Made by a program: the position numbers and the translations under genes
The notes under the pieces: generated by a model
Told to the model about the DNA's origin: nothing
The model's database searches: none
Seen by the model: the letters and a program-made list of their open reading frames with translations, nothing else
Assembly: GCF_009618275.1 (NCBI RefSeq)
Contig: NZ_WIAD01000002.1
Span: 236,914-300,913, forward strand
Direction of reading: 5' to 3'
Length of the DNA stretch: 64,000 nt
Source of the DNA: Roseimaritima sediminicola
Lineage (GTDB): Bacteria; Planctomycetota; Planctomycetia; Pirellulales; Pirellulaceae
Part shown: positions 36,956 through 45,889 of the stretch, piece after piece
How positions within the stretch are numbered: position 1 is the stretch's first letter
Layout of the letters: the number at the start of each line of letters is the position of its first letter

Positions 36956-37082
36956 AAGATTGGGCTTTGACGCACCACGAGGAGATGCGTTGTCGCCTAA
37001 ACTGATAGCCCGTTAGCATCGCGTGTCAGTCGACCCCAAGCCCGTCCCCGCCCGCCTACCTGTTGAGAAAGCTTTCACACCG

Positions 37083-37649
37083 ATGCGAATTTGGATCGAT
37101 GCCGACGCGGCTCCCTACGAAGTCAAACAGGTCGTCTTTAAAGCTGCCAAACGGGTGGAGGTCGAGACCCTGTTGGTGGCCAATCAACCGATCGAAACGC
37201 CCAAAGCCCTTCCCAACGTCCGCTCGGTGGTCGTCGGTGCCGGAGCGGATGTGGCGGACCGTTACATCGTCGCGCACGCCGAGCCCGGCGATGTGGCCGT
37301 GACGGCCGATATTCCGCTGGCCGATCTGTTGGTCCGAAAAGACGTGTATGTGGTCGATCCCCGGGGCGATGAATATTCGCCCAACACGATTGCCTCGCGG
37401 TTATCGATGCGCAATTTCGCCGACACCTTGCGCGGCGCGATCGACCTACCCGGCGGCGGGGCTCCCTACAAGGCGACCGATAAAAAAGCTTTCGCCGCCA
37501 CGTTCGACCGCCTGCTGACCAAAGCCCTCCGCCGAGCCGAGCGGGCAAAGGAGAGGGAGCGGGCAAAGGAGAGGGAGCGGGCAAAGGCCGAGGAGCAGGC
37601 AAAGGATGCCGATCAGGCGAAGAGGGACGAGCAGCCCCCGCCGGAGTGA
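37083..37649 (+). CDS. YaiI/YqxD family protein (DUF188)
   Basis: A 188-residue protein. The first 150 residues are a complete DUF188 domain: [54 protein letters not shown], and [23 protein letters not shown]. The acidic residues of the first motif resemble a PIN/NYN-like nuclease site, but the family function is unproven. The tail after residue 155 is a Lys/Arg/Glu-rich helix with repeated RAKERE units, not part of the usual domain. The ATG at 37083 starts the domain. Confidence 0.88.
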   Translation: MRIWIDADAAPYEVKQVVFKAAKRVEVETLLVANQPIETPKALPNVRSVVVGAGADVADRYIVAHAEPGDVAVTADIPLADLLVRKDVYVVDPRGDEYSPNTIASRLSMRNFADTLRGAIDLPGGGAPYKATDKKAFAATFDRLLTKALRRAERAKERERAKERERAKAEEQAKDADQAKRDEQPPPE

Positions 37650-37776
37650 AGCCGCGCCGGCAGGTGATCGTCGCGGAGGTGCTAGACCACGGGGAATCAT
37701 CCGCGTTACATTAGGGCCGCGCGTCCACTCCGGGACGCCTCGGTATCCCTTCTCCTCGATGAAAGAGCGAAAGTTC

Positions 37777-38808
37777 ATGTCGTCCGAAACGCTCACCGAT
37801 CCTGCGGAAACCACCAACTCGTACGACGCCATGGCGCGTTCGGTCTTGGCCGGCCAACCGCTCACCAGCGAGCAAGCCCTGTCGATCCTTCAGAGCCCGG
37901 ACGATGACCTGTTGGAGGTGATGGCCGCGGCCTTCCGCGTCCGCCGACATTATTTCGGCCGCGCCGTCCAGCTGTACTTTTTGATGAACGCCAAGAGCGG
38001 CCTATGCCCGGAGGACTGCGGCTACTGCAGCCAGTCGAAAATCTCCACGGCTCCGGTGCCCAAGTACAACATCCTGCAGCGCGACAAGCTGATGGCCGCC
38101 GCGGCCCTGGCGGCCGAACGAAACGCCAAAACCTACTGCCTGGTGATCTCCGCCCGCGGTCCCAACGAACGCGAGATGAAAGCGGTCGAGCAGGTCGTTC
38201 CCGAGATCAAAGAAAAGTTCGACCTCAAAGTCTGCGCCTGCCTGGGACTGCTCAGCGCCGAACAGGCCCAGCGACTGAAGGACTGCGGCGTGGACCGCGT
38301 GAACCACAACGTTAACACCAGCGAGCAGTACTACGAAAAGATCTGCACCACGCACACCCATGCCGACCGCGTCCAGACGCTGAATCACGTGCGCGAGGCG
38401 GGCATGGAATTGTGCAGCGGTGGCATCATCGGCATGGGCGAGACGCCCGAGGACGTGGTCGCGATGGCCATCCAGCTGCGCGAGATCGGCGTGGAGTCGA
38501 TCCCGCTGAACTTCTTGACCTCGATCGATGGCACCCCGCTCGAGCAAGTCGATCGCCTGACGCCGGCCTACTGCCTGAAGGCCCTGGCCATGTTCCGGTT
38601 GGTCAATCCGGACCGCGAGCTGCGGATTTCCGGAGGCCGCGAAATCCACCTGCGTTCGCTGCAGCCCCTGGGTCTGTACGCGGCCAACAGCATCTTTGTC
38701 GGCGATTACCTAACCACTTCCGGCCAACCGCCGGAAGCCGATTACAAAATGATCGAAGACCTCGGCTTTACGGTCACCAAAGAGGAAGAGCTAGGCGCCA
38801 GTTGCTAA
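37777..38808 (+). CDS. bioB: Biotin synthase
   Basis: A 343-residue radical SAM enzyme that inserts sulfur into dethiobiotin. The radical cluster motif CPEDCGYCSQ is near residue 72, followed by the second cluster's conserved Cys residues in CLVISARGP and KVCACLGLL. The DRVNHNVNTS, GIIGMGET and IPLNFL motifs are typical. Length is as expected. I start at the ATG at 37777 (MSSETLTDPA), with GAAAG upstream; an ATG six codons earlier (37759) is possible. No other bio genes are nearby. Confidence 0.96.
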   Translation: MSSETLTDPAETTNSYDAMARSVLAGQPLTSEQALSILQSPDDDLLEVMAAAFRVRRHYFGRAVQLYFLMNAKSGLCPEDCGYCSQSKISTAPVPKYNILQRDKLMAAAALAAERNAKTYCLVISARGPNEREMKAVEQVVPEIKEKFDLKVCACLGLLSAEQAQRLKDCGVDRVNHNVNTSEQYYEKICTTHTHADRVQTLNHVREAGMELCSGGIIGMGETPEDVVAMAIQLREIGVESIPLNFLTSIDGTPLEQVDRLTPAYCLKALAMFRLVNPDRELRISGGREIHLRSLQPLGLYAANSIFVGDYLTTSGQPPEADYKMIEDLGFTVTKEEELGASC

Positions 38809-38833
38809 AGGAAGCGTTGCCTTTGGCAAGTGT

Positions 38834-38960
38834 TGCCTTTCGCTCCGCGAAAGTAGCTAACGAATTCTCAACGACTTTCGCGGAGCGAAAGGCGACGCTG
38901 CTACTTTCGCGGAGCGAAAGGCGACACTGCTACTTTCGCGGAGCGAAAGGCGACGCTGGC
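38834..38960. repeat. 29-bp palindromic tandem repeat, locus 2
   Basis: Three direct units at 38874, 38903 and 38932 (29-base period, core CTTTCGCGGAGCGAAAGG) preceded by an inverted copy at 38834-38856. Spacing and core match the block at 17319, one base shorter in the loop with one base elsewhere. It fills most of the gap between bioB and the peptidase-like gene. Confidence 0.9.
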
Positions 38961-39005
38961 GAATTGTTCTAGGCCGCGACTGGGCGTGATCGCTACACTG
39001 GAGGT

Positions 39006-40646
39006 ATGAACCATCCCAGTGCTTTTCCGTTGCGTTTCGCTCGTTCGCTAAGGAATGCGTCCCTCGGGCGTCTCCTGTTGCTTGTCGCCGTCTCGCTGGG
39101 CGGCGGCCATTCCGCTCCAGCCCAGGAGTCCTCTCCGGCCCGACGGACCGATGGCCCCGACCTGTTGATCGTCGCTCCCGACGCCTTCCGCGATGCGGCT
39201 CAGCCGCTGATCGCGCGGCGCCGCAGCGAGGGGCTGGCCGTTGAAGTGATTCCCAGTGCCGCGGCCGCCGACCGGCTTCGCGACCAGATCCGCCAGGCGG
39301 CCGTGCCGGGCAAGACCCGATTTATCCTGCTGCTGGGCGACTGCGGGCTGGGCCGGTCCAACGGCGCGACCGACACGGCTTGGGAGGTGCCGACATTGCA
39401 TCGCCCGGCCGCGGTCACGGCGGCTTGGGGCACGACCGAGCGGTTACCCGGCGATACCTTCTACGGCGACTTCGACCAGGATGGGCGTCCCGACGCGGTC
39501 GTGGGCCGCATCCCCGTCGATACCCCAGCCCAGCTGTCCGCCTACATCACGCGTCTGGTCGCCTACGAGGACTCCAATGATTTCGGTCCGTGGCGCCAGC
39601 GAGTTGCCTTGACCGCAGGCGTGGGCGGGTTCGGATTCCTGGCCGACGCGGCCATCGAATCGGTCACACGGAGCATGATCACCGGGTCGCTGCCGGCCTG
39701 GACTCGCACGCACGTTACCTATGCCAGTCCGACCAGCCCTTTTAATCCGGGGCTGGAACAGTTCCGCGAAAGTGTGCTCGAGCAGTACGCGAAAGGAGCT
39801 CGGTTTTGGGTCTACGCCGGCCACGGCTGGGTCACCGAGCTAGATCGCGTGCCGCCCACCCCCGAGGGACGTCCGGTGTTGTCGGTCGACGATCTGGACC
39901 AGTTGCGACTGCAGGGCACCCCACCGCCGATCGCGCTGCTTTTGGCCTGTTACACCGGCGCCTTCGACGCCAAGGAAGACTGTCTGGCCGAGAACATGCT
40001 GTTGGCCAAGAACGGGCCGATCGCGGTGCTGGCCGGATCACGAGTGACGTTGCCCTACGGCAACGCCGCGGTCGCCGGCGGGTTGATCCAGGCGGTGTAT
40101 GAACAGCGGGCACCGCGTCTGGGCGACGCCTGGCTGGCCTCCCTGCAGGAAATGGCCACCGCTTCGGACGCCCAACCGGAACTGGCAAAGCGACGCGCCG
40201 TCATCGACACGCTGGCTTCGTTGATCAGCCCGACCGCCGCCGACCTGCCCGGCGAACGTCGTGAACACATGCAGCTGTACAACCTGCTTGGTGATCCGAC
40301 GCTGCGGCTTCGACATCCCGAACCGCTGGCCGTGGAAGCGCCCGGTAAAGCCGCTGAGGGCAGTGAGATCACGATCCGCGGGAAACTGCCCTTTGCCGGA
40401 ACGCTCTCTTTGGCAGTGCATCGCGGGGTCGGCAATGTCCCGGCCGGAACCGCTGCCGAGCGGCGTTACCACCGCGCCAACGAAACGCTCGTCACGCAGG
40501 TTCAGCTCTCCTTGCCGGCGGGCGAGTTCGCCACCACGGTGTCGATTCCCGCGGGCACCACCGGGACGCTGCACGTGGCGGCGCAATTAAAAAACGCCGA
40601 CCGCTGGGCGGTCGGCGCTGACAGGGTGCTGGTCTACACGCGTTAG
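39006..40646 (+). CDS. Peptidase C25 (gingipain)-like secreted protein
   Basis: A 546-residue exported protein with a signal peptide (LLLLVAVSLGGGHSAPAQ). The catalytic domain has the caspase-like fold of gingipains: the His sits in YAGHGWVTELD (His273) and the Cys in LLLACYTGAFD (Cys315), at the expected distance. FILLLGDCGLGRS and GDTFYGDFDQDGRPDAVVGRIPV are the usual strands before it. The C-terminal 100 residues form an immunoglobulin-like sheet. No type IX secretion tail is apparent. It may be a cell-surface or periplasmic cysteine peptidase; specificity is unknown. Confidence 0.82.
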   Translation: MNHPSAFPLRFARSLRNASLGRLLLLVAVSLGGGHSAPAQESSPARRTDGPDLLIVAPDAFRDAAQPLIARRRSEGLAVEVIPSAAAADRLRDQIRQAAVPGKTRFILLLGDCGLGRSNGATDTAWEVPTLHRPAAVTAAWGTTERLPGDTFYGDFDQDGRPDAVVGRIPVDTPAQLSAYITRLVAYEDSNDFGPWRQRVALTAGVGGFGFLADAAIESVTRSMITGSLPAWTRTHVTYASPTSPFNPGLEQFRESVLEQYAKGARFWVYAGHGWVTELDRVPPTPEGRPVLSVDDLDQLRLQGTPPPIALLLACYTGAFDAKEDCLAENMLLAKNGPIAVLAGSRVTLPYGNAAVAGGLIQAVYEQRAPRLGDAWLASLQEMATASDAQPELAKRRAVIDTLASLISPTAADLPGERREHMQLYNLLGDPTLRLRHPEPLAVEAPGKAAEGSEITIRGKLPFAGTLSLAVHRGVGNVPAGTAAERRYHRANETLVTQVQLSLPAGEFATTVSIPAGTTGTLHVAAQLKNADRWAVGADRVLVYTR

Positions 40647-40683
40647 AACGCGTTCGATCAACCGTGCATTGCCCTCGCAGGTC

Positions 40684-40896
40684 TTATTCGACTTCTTCGA
40701 CCACTTCGGCGTCGCCATCGGCGTCGGCATCGACGTCGACGTCGACCGGCGCGTCAGCAGGGGGCGTGGCGTCGCCGTCGACAACTTCGGGGGTGGTGGT
40801 GTCAACGTTGTCGACCGTTTCCGACTCGCAGCCGCTGAACACGCAAGGGGTGACGACCAACAGAGCAGCAAACATCAAACGCAACAAATGGGTCAT
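40684..40896 (-). CDS. Small acidic lipoprotein
   Basis: A 70-residue protein with a lipoprotein signal peptide (LMFAALLVVTPCVFSGC, lipobox FSGC) and a mature part composed almost entirely of Asp, Val, Glu and Ala (VDVDVDADADGDAEVVEEVE). The repetitive DVD tail recalls the segment in the BON protein at 18789. The frame continues upstream to 41211 but only this part has coding character. It is convergent with the peptidase gene. Function unknown. Confidence 0.65.
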   Translation of the reverse strand: MTHLLRLMFAALLVVTPCVFSGCESETVDNVDTTTPEVVDGDATPPADAPVDVDVDADADGDAEVVEEVE

Positions 40897-41188
40897 GTTC
40901 AATCCATAGAACCAAAGGGAAGGGAATTGTTTGCCTGCGATTTTCCTCATAACCAAGCGGATCGGCAATAGCTCGCTAGCAAATATGTGCATTTGCGACC
41001 AAATAATTTTTCTCGACCTGTACGTCTGGGAAGTCGGCATAGACGGGGTCGGATACGAAGACTTTGGCGAACCACCTCGGCGGTGCGTGCGCCGTGGTGG
41101 CTCGCGCCCGTCCGCTTTTGCGTTACGCTGACAGAACCCATCGTTTTTCGGTCTCCATCCCTCCCTTCTTGGAAACTTCGCTGCTGCA

Positions 41189-42505
41189 ATGTCATCATCC
41201 GCGATCAACACTCAAGCTGCGGCCGGTTCGGCCAGCCAATCCGCGTTTCAACGAGCCAGCCGACTGATGCCCGGCGGCGTGAACAGCCCCGCTCGCGCGT
41301 TCGGCGCGGTCGGCGGCACGCCGCTGTTCATCCGTCAAGCTCAAGGAGCCTACCTGGAAGACCTCGATGGCCAGCGATTGATCGATTACATCGGCTCCTG
41401 GGGGCCAATGATCCTGGGCCACGCCCACGAAGAAGTGCTCGACGCGATCTCGGCCGCGGCCGCTCGGGGCACCAGTTTCGGAGCACCGACCGAAGCGGAG
41501 TCGCAACTGGCCGAACAGATCATCGAAGCGGTTCCCAGCATCGAACGGGTGCGGCTGGTGAACTCCGGGACCGAGGCGACGATGAGTGCGATCCGCGTCG
41601 CGCGAGGCGTGACCGGACGCGATAAAGTCATCAAGTTTGCCGGCAACTACCACGGCCACGTCGACAGCCTATTGGTGTCCGCCGGCAGCGCGGCCGCCAC
41701 CTTGGGCGTGCCCGATTCGCCCGGGGTCACGCGCGGGGCCAGCAGTGACACGATCGTGCTGCCCTACAACGACGCCCAAGCGGTCGCCAACGCCTTGGAC
41801 GAACACGCCGGGCAGGTCGCGGCGGTCATCCTGGAACCGGTCGCGGGCAACATGGGAACGGTGCCGCCTCAGCACGACTACCTCCAACAACTTCGCTCGT
41901 TGACCGAACGAGCGGGCACGATCCTGATTTTCGACGAAGTGATGACCGGGTTTCGGCTCGCGTTCGGCGGAGCTCAGCAGTACTACGGCGTGACGCCGGA
42001 CATGACGACGCTGGGCAAGATCGTCGGCGGCGGCATGCCGCTGGGCGCCTACGGCGGCAAAGAATCGATCATGTCGCAGGTCCTGCCCGCCGGCAAAGTT
42101 TTCCAGGCCGGCACGCTGAGCGGCAATCCGCTGGCCGTCGCCGCGGGCAGCACCACGCTGCGACTGTTAAAAGAAGATCCGCCCTACGAACAACTGGACC
42201 GCTACGGCGAACAACTGGCGGCCGGGCTGAGCGGTGCGGCAGCCGACGCCGGCTTGCCCCACCAAATGCAACGCGTGGGCAGCATGTTGACGTTGTTCTT
42301 CACCGACCAACCGGTGGTCAATTGGGACGACGCCGACCGCTGTGATCGCGAGCGATTCGGCGCTTACTTCTGGGGTATGATCCACCAAGGCGTCTACATG
42401 CCCTGCAGCCAGTTCGAAGCCATGTTCTTCAGCCGCCAGCACGGCCCGCGGGAACTGGAGAAAACCATCGACGCCGCCAAAGCGGTGTGCGCCGCCCTGG
42501 CCTAA
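41189..42505 (+). CDS. hemL: Glutamate-1-semialdehyde 2,1-aminomutase
   Basis: A 438-residue PLP enzyme making 5-aminolevulinate for haem. The hallmark motifs are MPGGVNSPARAF, GRDKVIKFAGNYHGHVDSLL, LIFDEVMTGFR with the PLP Asp, and LGKIVGGGMPLGAYGG with the Schiff-base Lys. Length matches the family. It starts at the first ATG; no strong ribosome binding site is seen, as for many genes here. No other hem gene is adjacent. Confidence 0.97.
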   Translation: MSSSAINTQAAAGSASQSAFQRASRLMPGGVNSPARAFGAVGGTPLFIRQAQGAYLEDLDGQRLIDYIGSWGPMILGHAHEEVLDAISAAAARGTSFGAPTEAESQLAEQIIEAVPSIERVRLVNSGTEATMSAIRVARGVTGRDKVIKFAGNYHGHVDSLLVSAGSAAATLGVPDSPGVTRGASSDTIVLPYNDAQAVANALDEHAGQVAAVILEPVAGNMGTVPPQHDYLQQLRSLTERAGTILIFDEVMTGFRLAFGGAQQYYGVTPDMTTLGKIVGGGMPLGAYGGKESIMSQVLPAGKVFQAGTLSGNPLAVAAGSTTLRLLKEDPPYEQLDRYGEQLAAGLSGAAADAGLPHQMQRVGSMLTLFFTDQPVVNWDDADRCDRERFGAYFWGMIHQGVYMPCSQFEAMFFSRQHGPRELEKTIDAAKAVCAALA

Positions 42506-42615
42506 GCCGCATAAGGGACACGAAACCGAGGCTATCGCCTAAACGGCTCAATAAATCGACAGGCGGTTTCCTCCCGCGGCTGCTGTTCCCGCGTCGCAGG
42601 AACAGCCGGGGATCC

Positions 42616-42640
42616 TCACAGGCTGGAAGCCTATGCCACT
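42616..42640. repeat. Single inverted copy of the GCATAGGCTTCCAGCC repeat
   Basis: One copy in reverse orientation lies between hemL and the convergent Gly/Met-rich protein gene. See the multi-copy block at 30123. Confidence 0.85.
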
Positions 42641-42651
42641 GGGCATCGACC

Positions 42652-43548
42652 TCAGCCTTGATCGGCGGCCGAGGCGGTGTTGTAACGGTCCGCCGCGGTG
42701 GTCTCGCTGTCGCTGTCGCTTTCACTCTGCCCCGACGGGTCGGCGGCCTGCGACGTGACGTAATTGACGACCGTCATGGCCTGCCGCAGTTCGACGGGCG
42801 TGAAGAACGGTACGTTTCCACTGTAGCGGCTTTCCACGCGGTTCTTGGCGGCCAATTCCCGCCACTTCAATCCATCGGTCAGGTGCCAGGTGGCGGCTTG
42901 AGCCGTGTTCTGGGCAATCTGGCGACGTCCCAGCATCGAACACAGCGATGCCACGCGTTCATCTTTGGTCACGACGTCCAGCGGGACGATCTTGTAAGCC
43001 ATTTTGGGCGTCGGGTCGGGCTTGCCGTGCTCCAGGCATACGGTCGTCACGGCCAGCTTGCGGACTTTCTCCGGAGCGATCCGCATCGCACCCATTCCCA
43101 TGCCCATGCCACCGCCCATGCCGCCCATCCCCATACCGCCGCCCATGCCGCCCATGCCCCCCATGCCGCCGCCCATCGCTTGGCCCATGCCCATGCCACC
43201 GCCCATGCCGCCCATGCCGCCCATGCCCATACCGCCGCCCATGCCGCCCATGCCCATGCCACCCATGCCGCCGAACTGGGCGTTGACCGGCACTCCGGCA
43301 AACGCGTCAGGCAAACGGATGTGCAGCGGTTTGTCGGTTTTGTTCTTGATGATGACGTTCGCTTCGGCCGCATTGCGGGGGATAAACTTGACGTCGATGT
43401 CCCCGTTTTCCATGGCCTGGAAGAATTCCACGTCCCGGGCTTCTTGAGGATCCAGACGTTCCGCCATCGCTGCTGTGCCGAACATCCCGACAAGCAGCCC
43501 TGCTGCGACGACGCGGAATGTTACCCAACCAAGTTTCCGAACTGACAT
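42652..43548 (-). CDS. Secreted protein with GMGGM repeats
   Basis: A 298-residue exported protein: signal peptide (VVAAGLLVGMFGTAAMA), an Ig-like N-terminal domain (about residues 30-90, ANVIIKNKTDKPLHIRLPDAF), then about 62 residues of nearly pure Gly and Met (GMGGMGMGGMGGGMGMGG), and a folded C-terminal part (KLAVTTVCLEHGKPDP; QNTAQAATWHLTDGLKW). Gly-Met repeats of this type are frequent in planctomycete envelope proteins and may bind metal or form flexible linkers. Function unknown; it stands alone. Confidence 0.75.
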   Translation of the reverse strand: MSVRKLGWVTFRVVAAGLLVGMFGTAAMAERLDPQEARDVEFFQAMENGDIDVKFIPRNAAEANVIIKNKTDKPLHIRLPDAFAGVPVNAQFGGMGGMGMGGMGGGMGMGGMGGMGGGMGMGQAMGGGMGGMGGMGGGMGMGGMGGGMGMGMGAMRIAPEKVRKLAVTTVCLEHGKPDPTPKMAYKIVPLDVVTKDERVASLCSMLGRRQIAQNTAQAATWHLTDGLKWRELAAKNRVESRYSGNVPFFTPVELRQAMTVVNYVTSQAADPSGQSESDSDSETTAADRYNTASAADQG

Positions 43549-43693
43549 GTGCGAACCTTCTGAGCGGTACGTATTAGAAGACTTATTAAAAGACTAGATG
43601 GATGGATCGATCCCTCAGCTTCCAGCCTAGTCGATCCCCTGAAAAACGCCAAAAAAAACTTTCCCATCGCGCTTGCTCTCGGCCCGAAGCGGG

Positions 43694-45889
43694 TTATTTC
43701 CCGCATGTTCGCCAAAACCAGTCGCCAAACGACTCCCCCGCGGCCCGCTGGCGACCAAACCTCGCCAGGATCGGACGCAGCAGCAGCGTCAATTCCTCAG
43801 GACCGGCGACCGCGCCGACCGCTTGTCCCAGCCGCCGAGAGCTTCCGCCAAGGTAAACGACTCGCCTTCCGGGGGACTCGGCAACCACTCCGACCGGAGC
43901 GGTCAAGGGGCGCGAGCAACCGTTCGCACATCCGCTGAGCGCCAGAAAAACTCCGGACGAGCCGCCGGCATCGAACGCTTCCTCGGGTGGGAAAGCCGCT
44001 CGCAACGCATCGCTCCACATATCCCACTGGGTTTCGGCCGCGGCAACGGCCAGCGGGCAGGTGGGCAGGGCAGGGCACACCCGACCGGCCGCGTTACCAC
44101 CGGCCGGCTGGGGCTCGGGTGGTTGGTCGAACTGCTGCGGATCGGCCGTCCGGCCGAACGCGTGCCGCGGCGTCCACTGAGCAAGCCGCCCGGCCCCGGC
44201 CGAGCCGGGCGGGTAGGAGACGATCAGGTCGTGGTCCGTGCCCACGCGAACCGTCGCTCCGGCTGCGGCCGCGTCATCCAGCAGCGGCATGTGCTGGGCC
44301 GTTAATCGTCCGGCCACCAGCGGCAGCCGAAACCAGAGATGCCCCTCCGCCGTCCGGCCGCCCGGCGGGTGGACAGAGCGGGTTCGAGCCAGATGTCGCT
44401 GGGCCGCGTCCGCGTCCCGCCGCACATCCGTTCGCTCGCTGGCTTGCTGGCAGAGTTGTTCGTACAGCGTTTCCACACCGCTGCGAGCGACGACGTACTT
44501 CCAGCGTCGAAAGTGCCGCGGACCCGGCGTATCGCGCCGAGAAAACATCCCCAGCAACATCTCCGCCGCCGGCAGGCAGTCGTCATAGGCGACCGTCGCC
44601 AGGTACTGGGCGAGCCGCGGAAAGGAGCGTGCGTCGCCCGCCCGATAGGCGGTCGAGCCGCCGACGTACAAATCCACTGCGGCCGGCCGACAGGACGCCT
44701 CGGTGCGGACGATGACCGCCAGATCGTTGCTCAACACATCGGCGCAGTCGTGACGATCGCTGGCGACGCCGATCTTGAATTTATGTGGCAGCGGTTCGGC
44801 CGCTGGCGGGCCCGATCCGATGGTCTCCTCGCCGTCGGTCGCCGTCCACTCAAAGGCCAATCCCCGCGGCAACATGGCTTGGCCTAGCTGGAGCGCCAGA
44901 TGCCGTGTTTCGGCCTGTCCCGGCCAACGGTCCGCCGCATCCAACAAGGGCAGCGAACAACACGTCAGATTTCGCACCGCATCGCCGCAGCTGCCGGCCG
45001 TGCTGAGCAGACTGGATTCCAAACGCTCGATCACTTGCGGCACGTACTGCGAGTCCACGCCGTGCAACTGGATCGCTTGCCGGATGGTCAATCGCAGCGT
45101 GCCATCGCCGAACTCGGCGGCCAAGCGGGCCAGCTGCCGCAGATGCGCCGCGGCCATGCCCCCGGCGGCCGTGCGAACGCGAACCATCCAGCTGCGTCCG
45201 GCGGGCAAACGTCGCAGCCGGGGCGACTCGCCGCGGCGTTTCTGTTGGTACCAGCCTCGGTTGCCAGCCGAGACCCGGTAATCCTTGCCCAGCGACATCC
45301 CCAGTTCCGGCCCCGGCCTGGTGACGTCGGCAAAGCGTCGCTGGAACGCTTCCTCGTGCAGCTGTTCGGAGGAAGTCGACGACTCGGCCGGCCGCTCCGC
45401 TTCCAGCGACACCCACTGCACGCGTCCCAGCCCACACCGCTCGGCCAGCTCGACGGCCCACGGCCCGAGTCGTTCGCTGGCCGGCCCCAGAAACCGCAGC
45501 ACGCCGACGTCTCCGCCCAGATCGACTTCGGCGGCGGCCAGAACAAGTTGTGCCCCGGCCTGTTGCAGCGTTTGCGACGCGGCATCGAACAGTTCGGCGG
45601 CCCGCTGCTGGGCGGCTTGGCCGCGCCGGCGATCTGTCTCGCCGGCTACCCGCAACCACTCTCCGCCCAGCGGTTCGTCGCGACGCCCCTCGCCGGCGGC
45701 GGGAATCAGCAGCGTCGCCAGCCACCGGCCGGTCGTCGTCTGGATGACCAGCGTGTCGCCGCGGCCGGCTTGCAGGTTGTGGACCGTGCCGCAGCGGAGC
45801 ACATGGCCGCTGGGCAATTGACGCACCAACACGCTGCGGATGCCGGGCAAATCATTGCCCGCGGCGGCGGCAGCGTGCTCTCCGGTCAT
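43694..45889 (-). CDS. PSP1-like domain fused to a siroheme nitrite/sulfite reductase
   Basis: A 731-residue protein. Residues about 15-175 resemble the PSP1 C-terminal domain: GHVLRCGTVHNLQAGRGDTLVIQTTTGR, then QRAAELFDAASQTLQQAGAQL and the WAVELAERCGLGRVQWVSL strand. From about residue 235 it is a complete siroheme reductase: ferredoxin-like half-domain (LRLTIRQAIQLHG; SCGDAVRNLTCCSLP), substrate lysines in PHKFKIG (Lys370, Lys372) and the cluster cysteines CPALPTC (605, 611) and CANGC (654, 658). These reduce sulfite to sulfide or nitrite to ammonia. It overlaps the aspartate kinase gene by four bases, favouring a role in sulfur amino-acid supply. The fusion is unusual; sulfite versus nitrite is not settled. 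Confidence 0.85.
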   Translation of the reverse strand: MTGEHAAAAAGNDLPGIRSVLVRQLPSGHVLRCGTVHNLQAGRGDTLVIQTTTGRWLATLLIPAAGEGRRDEPLGGEWLRVAGETDRRRGQAAQQRAAELFDAASQTLQQAGAQLVLAAAEVDLGGDVGVLRFLGPASERLGPWAVELAERCGLGRVQWVSLEAERPAESSTSSEQLHEEAFQRRFADVTRPGPELGMSLGKDYRVSAGNRGWYQQKRRGESPRLRRLPAGRSWMVRVRTAAGGMAAAHLRQLARLAAEFGDGTLRLTIRQAIQLHGVDSQYVPQVIERLESSLLSTAGSCGDAVRNLTCCSLPLLDAADRWPGQAETRHLALQLGQAMLPRGLAFEWTATDGEETIGSGPPAAEPLPHKFKIGVASDRHDCADVLSNDLAVIVRTEASCRPAAVDLYVGGSTAYRAGDARSFPRLAQYLATVAYDDCLPAAEMLLGMFSRRDTPGPRHFRRWKYVVARSGVETLYEQLCQQASERTDVRRDADAAQRHLARTRSVHPPGGRTAEGHLWFRLPLVAGRLTAQHMPLLDDAAAAGATVRVGTDHDLIVSYPPGSAGAGRLAQWTPRHAFGRTADPQQFDQPPEPQPAGGNAAGRVCPALPTCPLAVAAAETQWDMWSDALRAAFPPEEAFDAGGSSGVFLALSGCANGCSRPLTAPVGVVAESPGRRVVYLGGSSRRLGQAVGAVAGPEELTLLLRPILARFGRQRAAGESFGDWFWRTCGK

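Noticed and set aside
40593..40625. Intrinsic terminator with GCCGACCGC / GCGGTCGGC stem
   Set aside because: The stem lies inside the peptidase-like coding sequence, upstream of its stop codon, and lacks a T-run.
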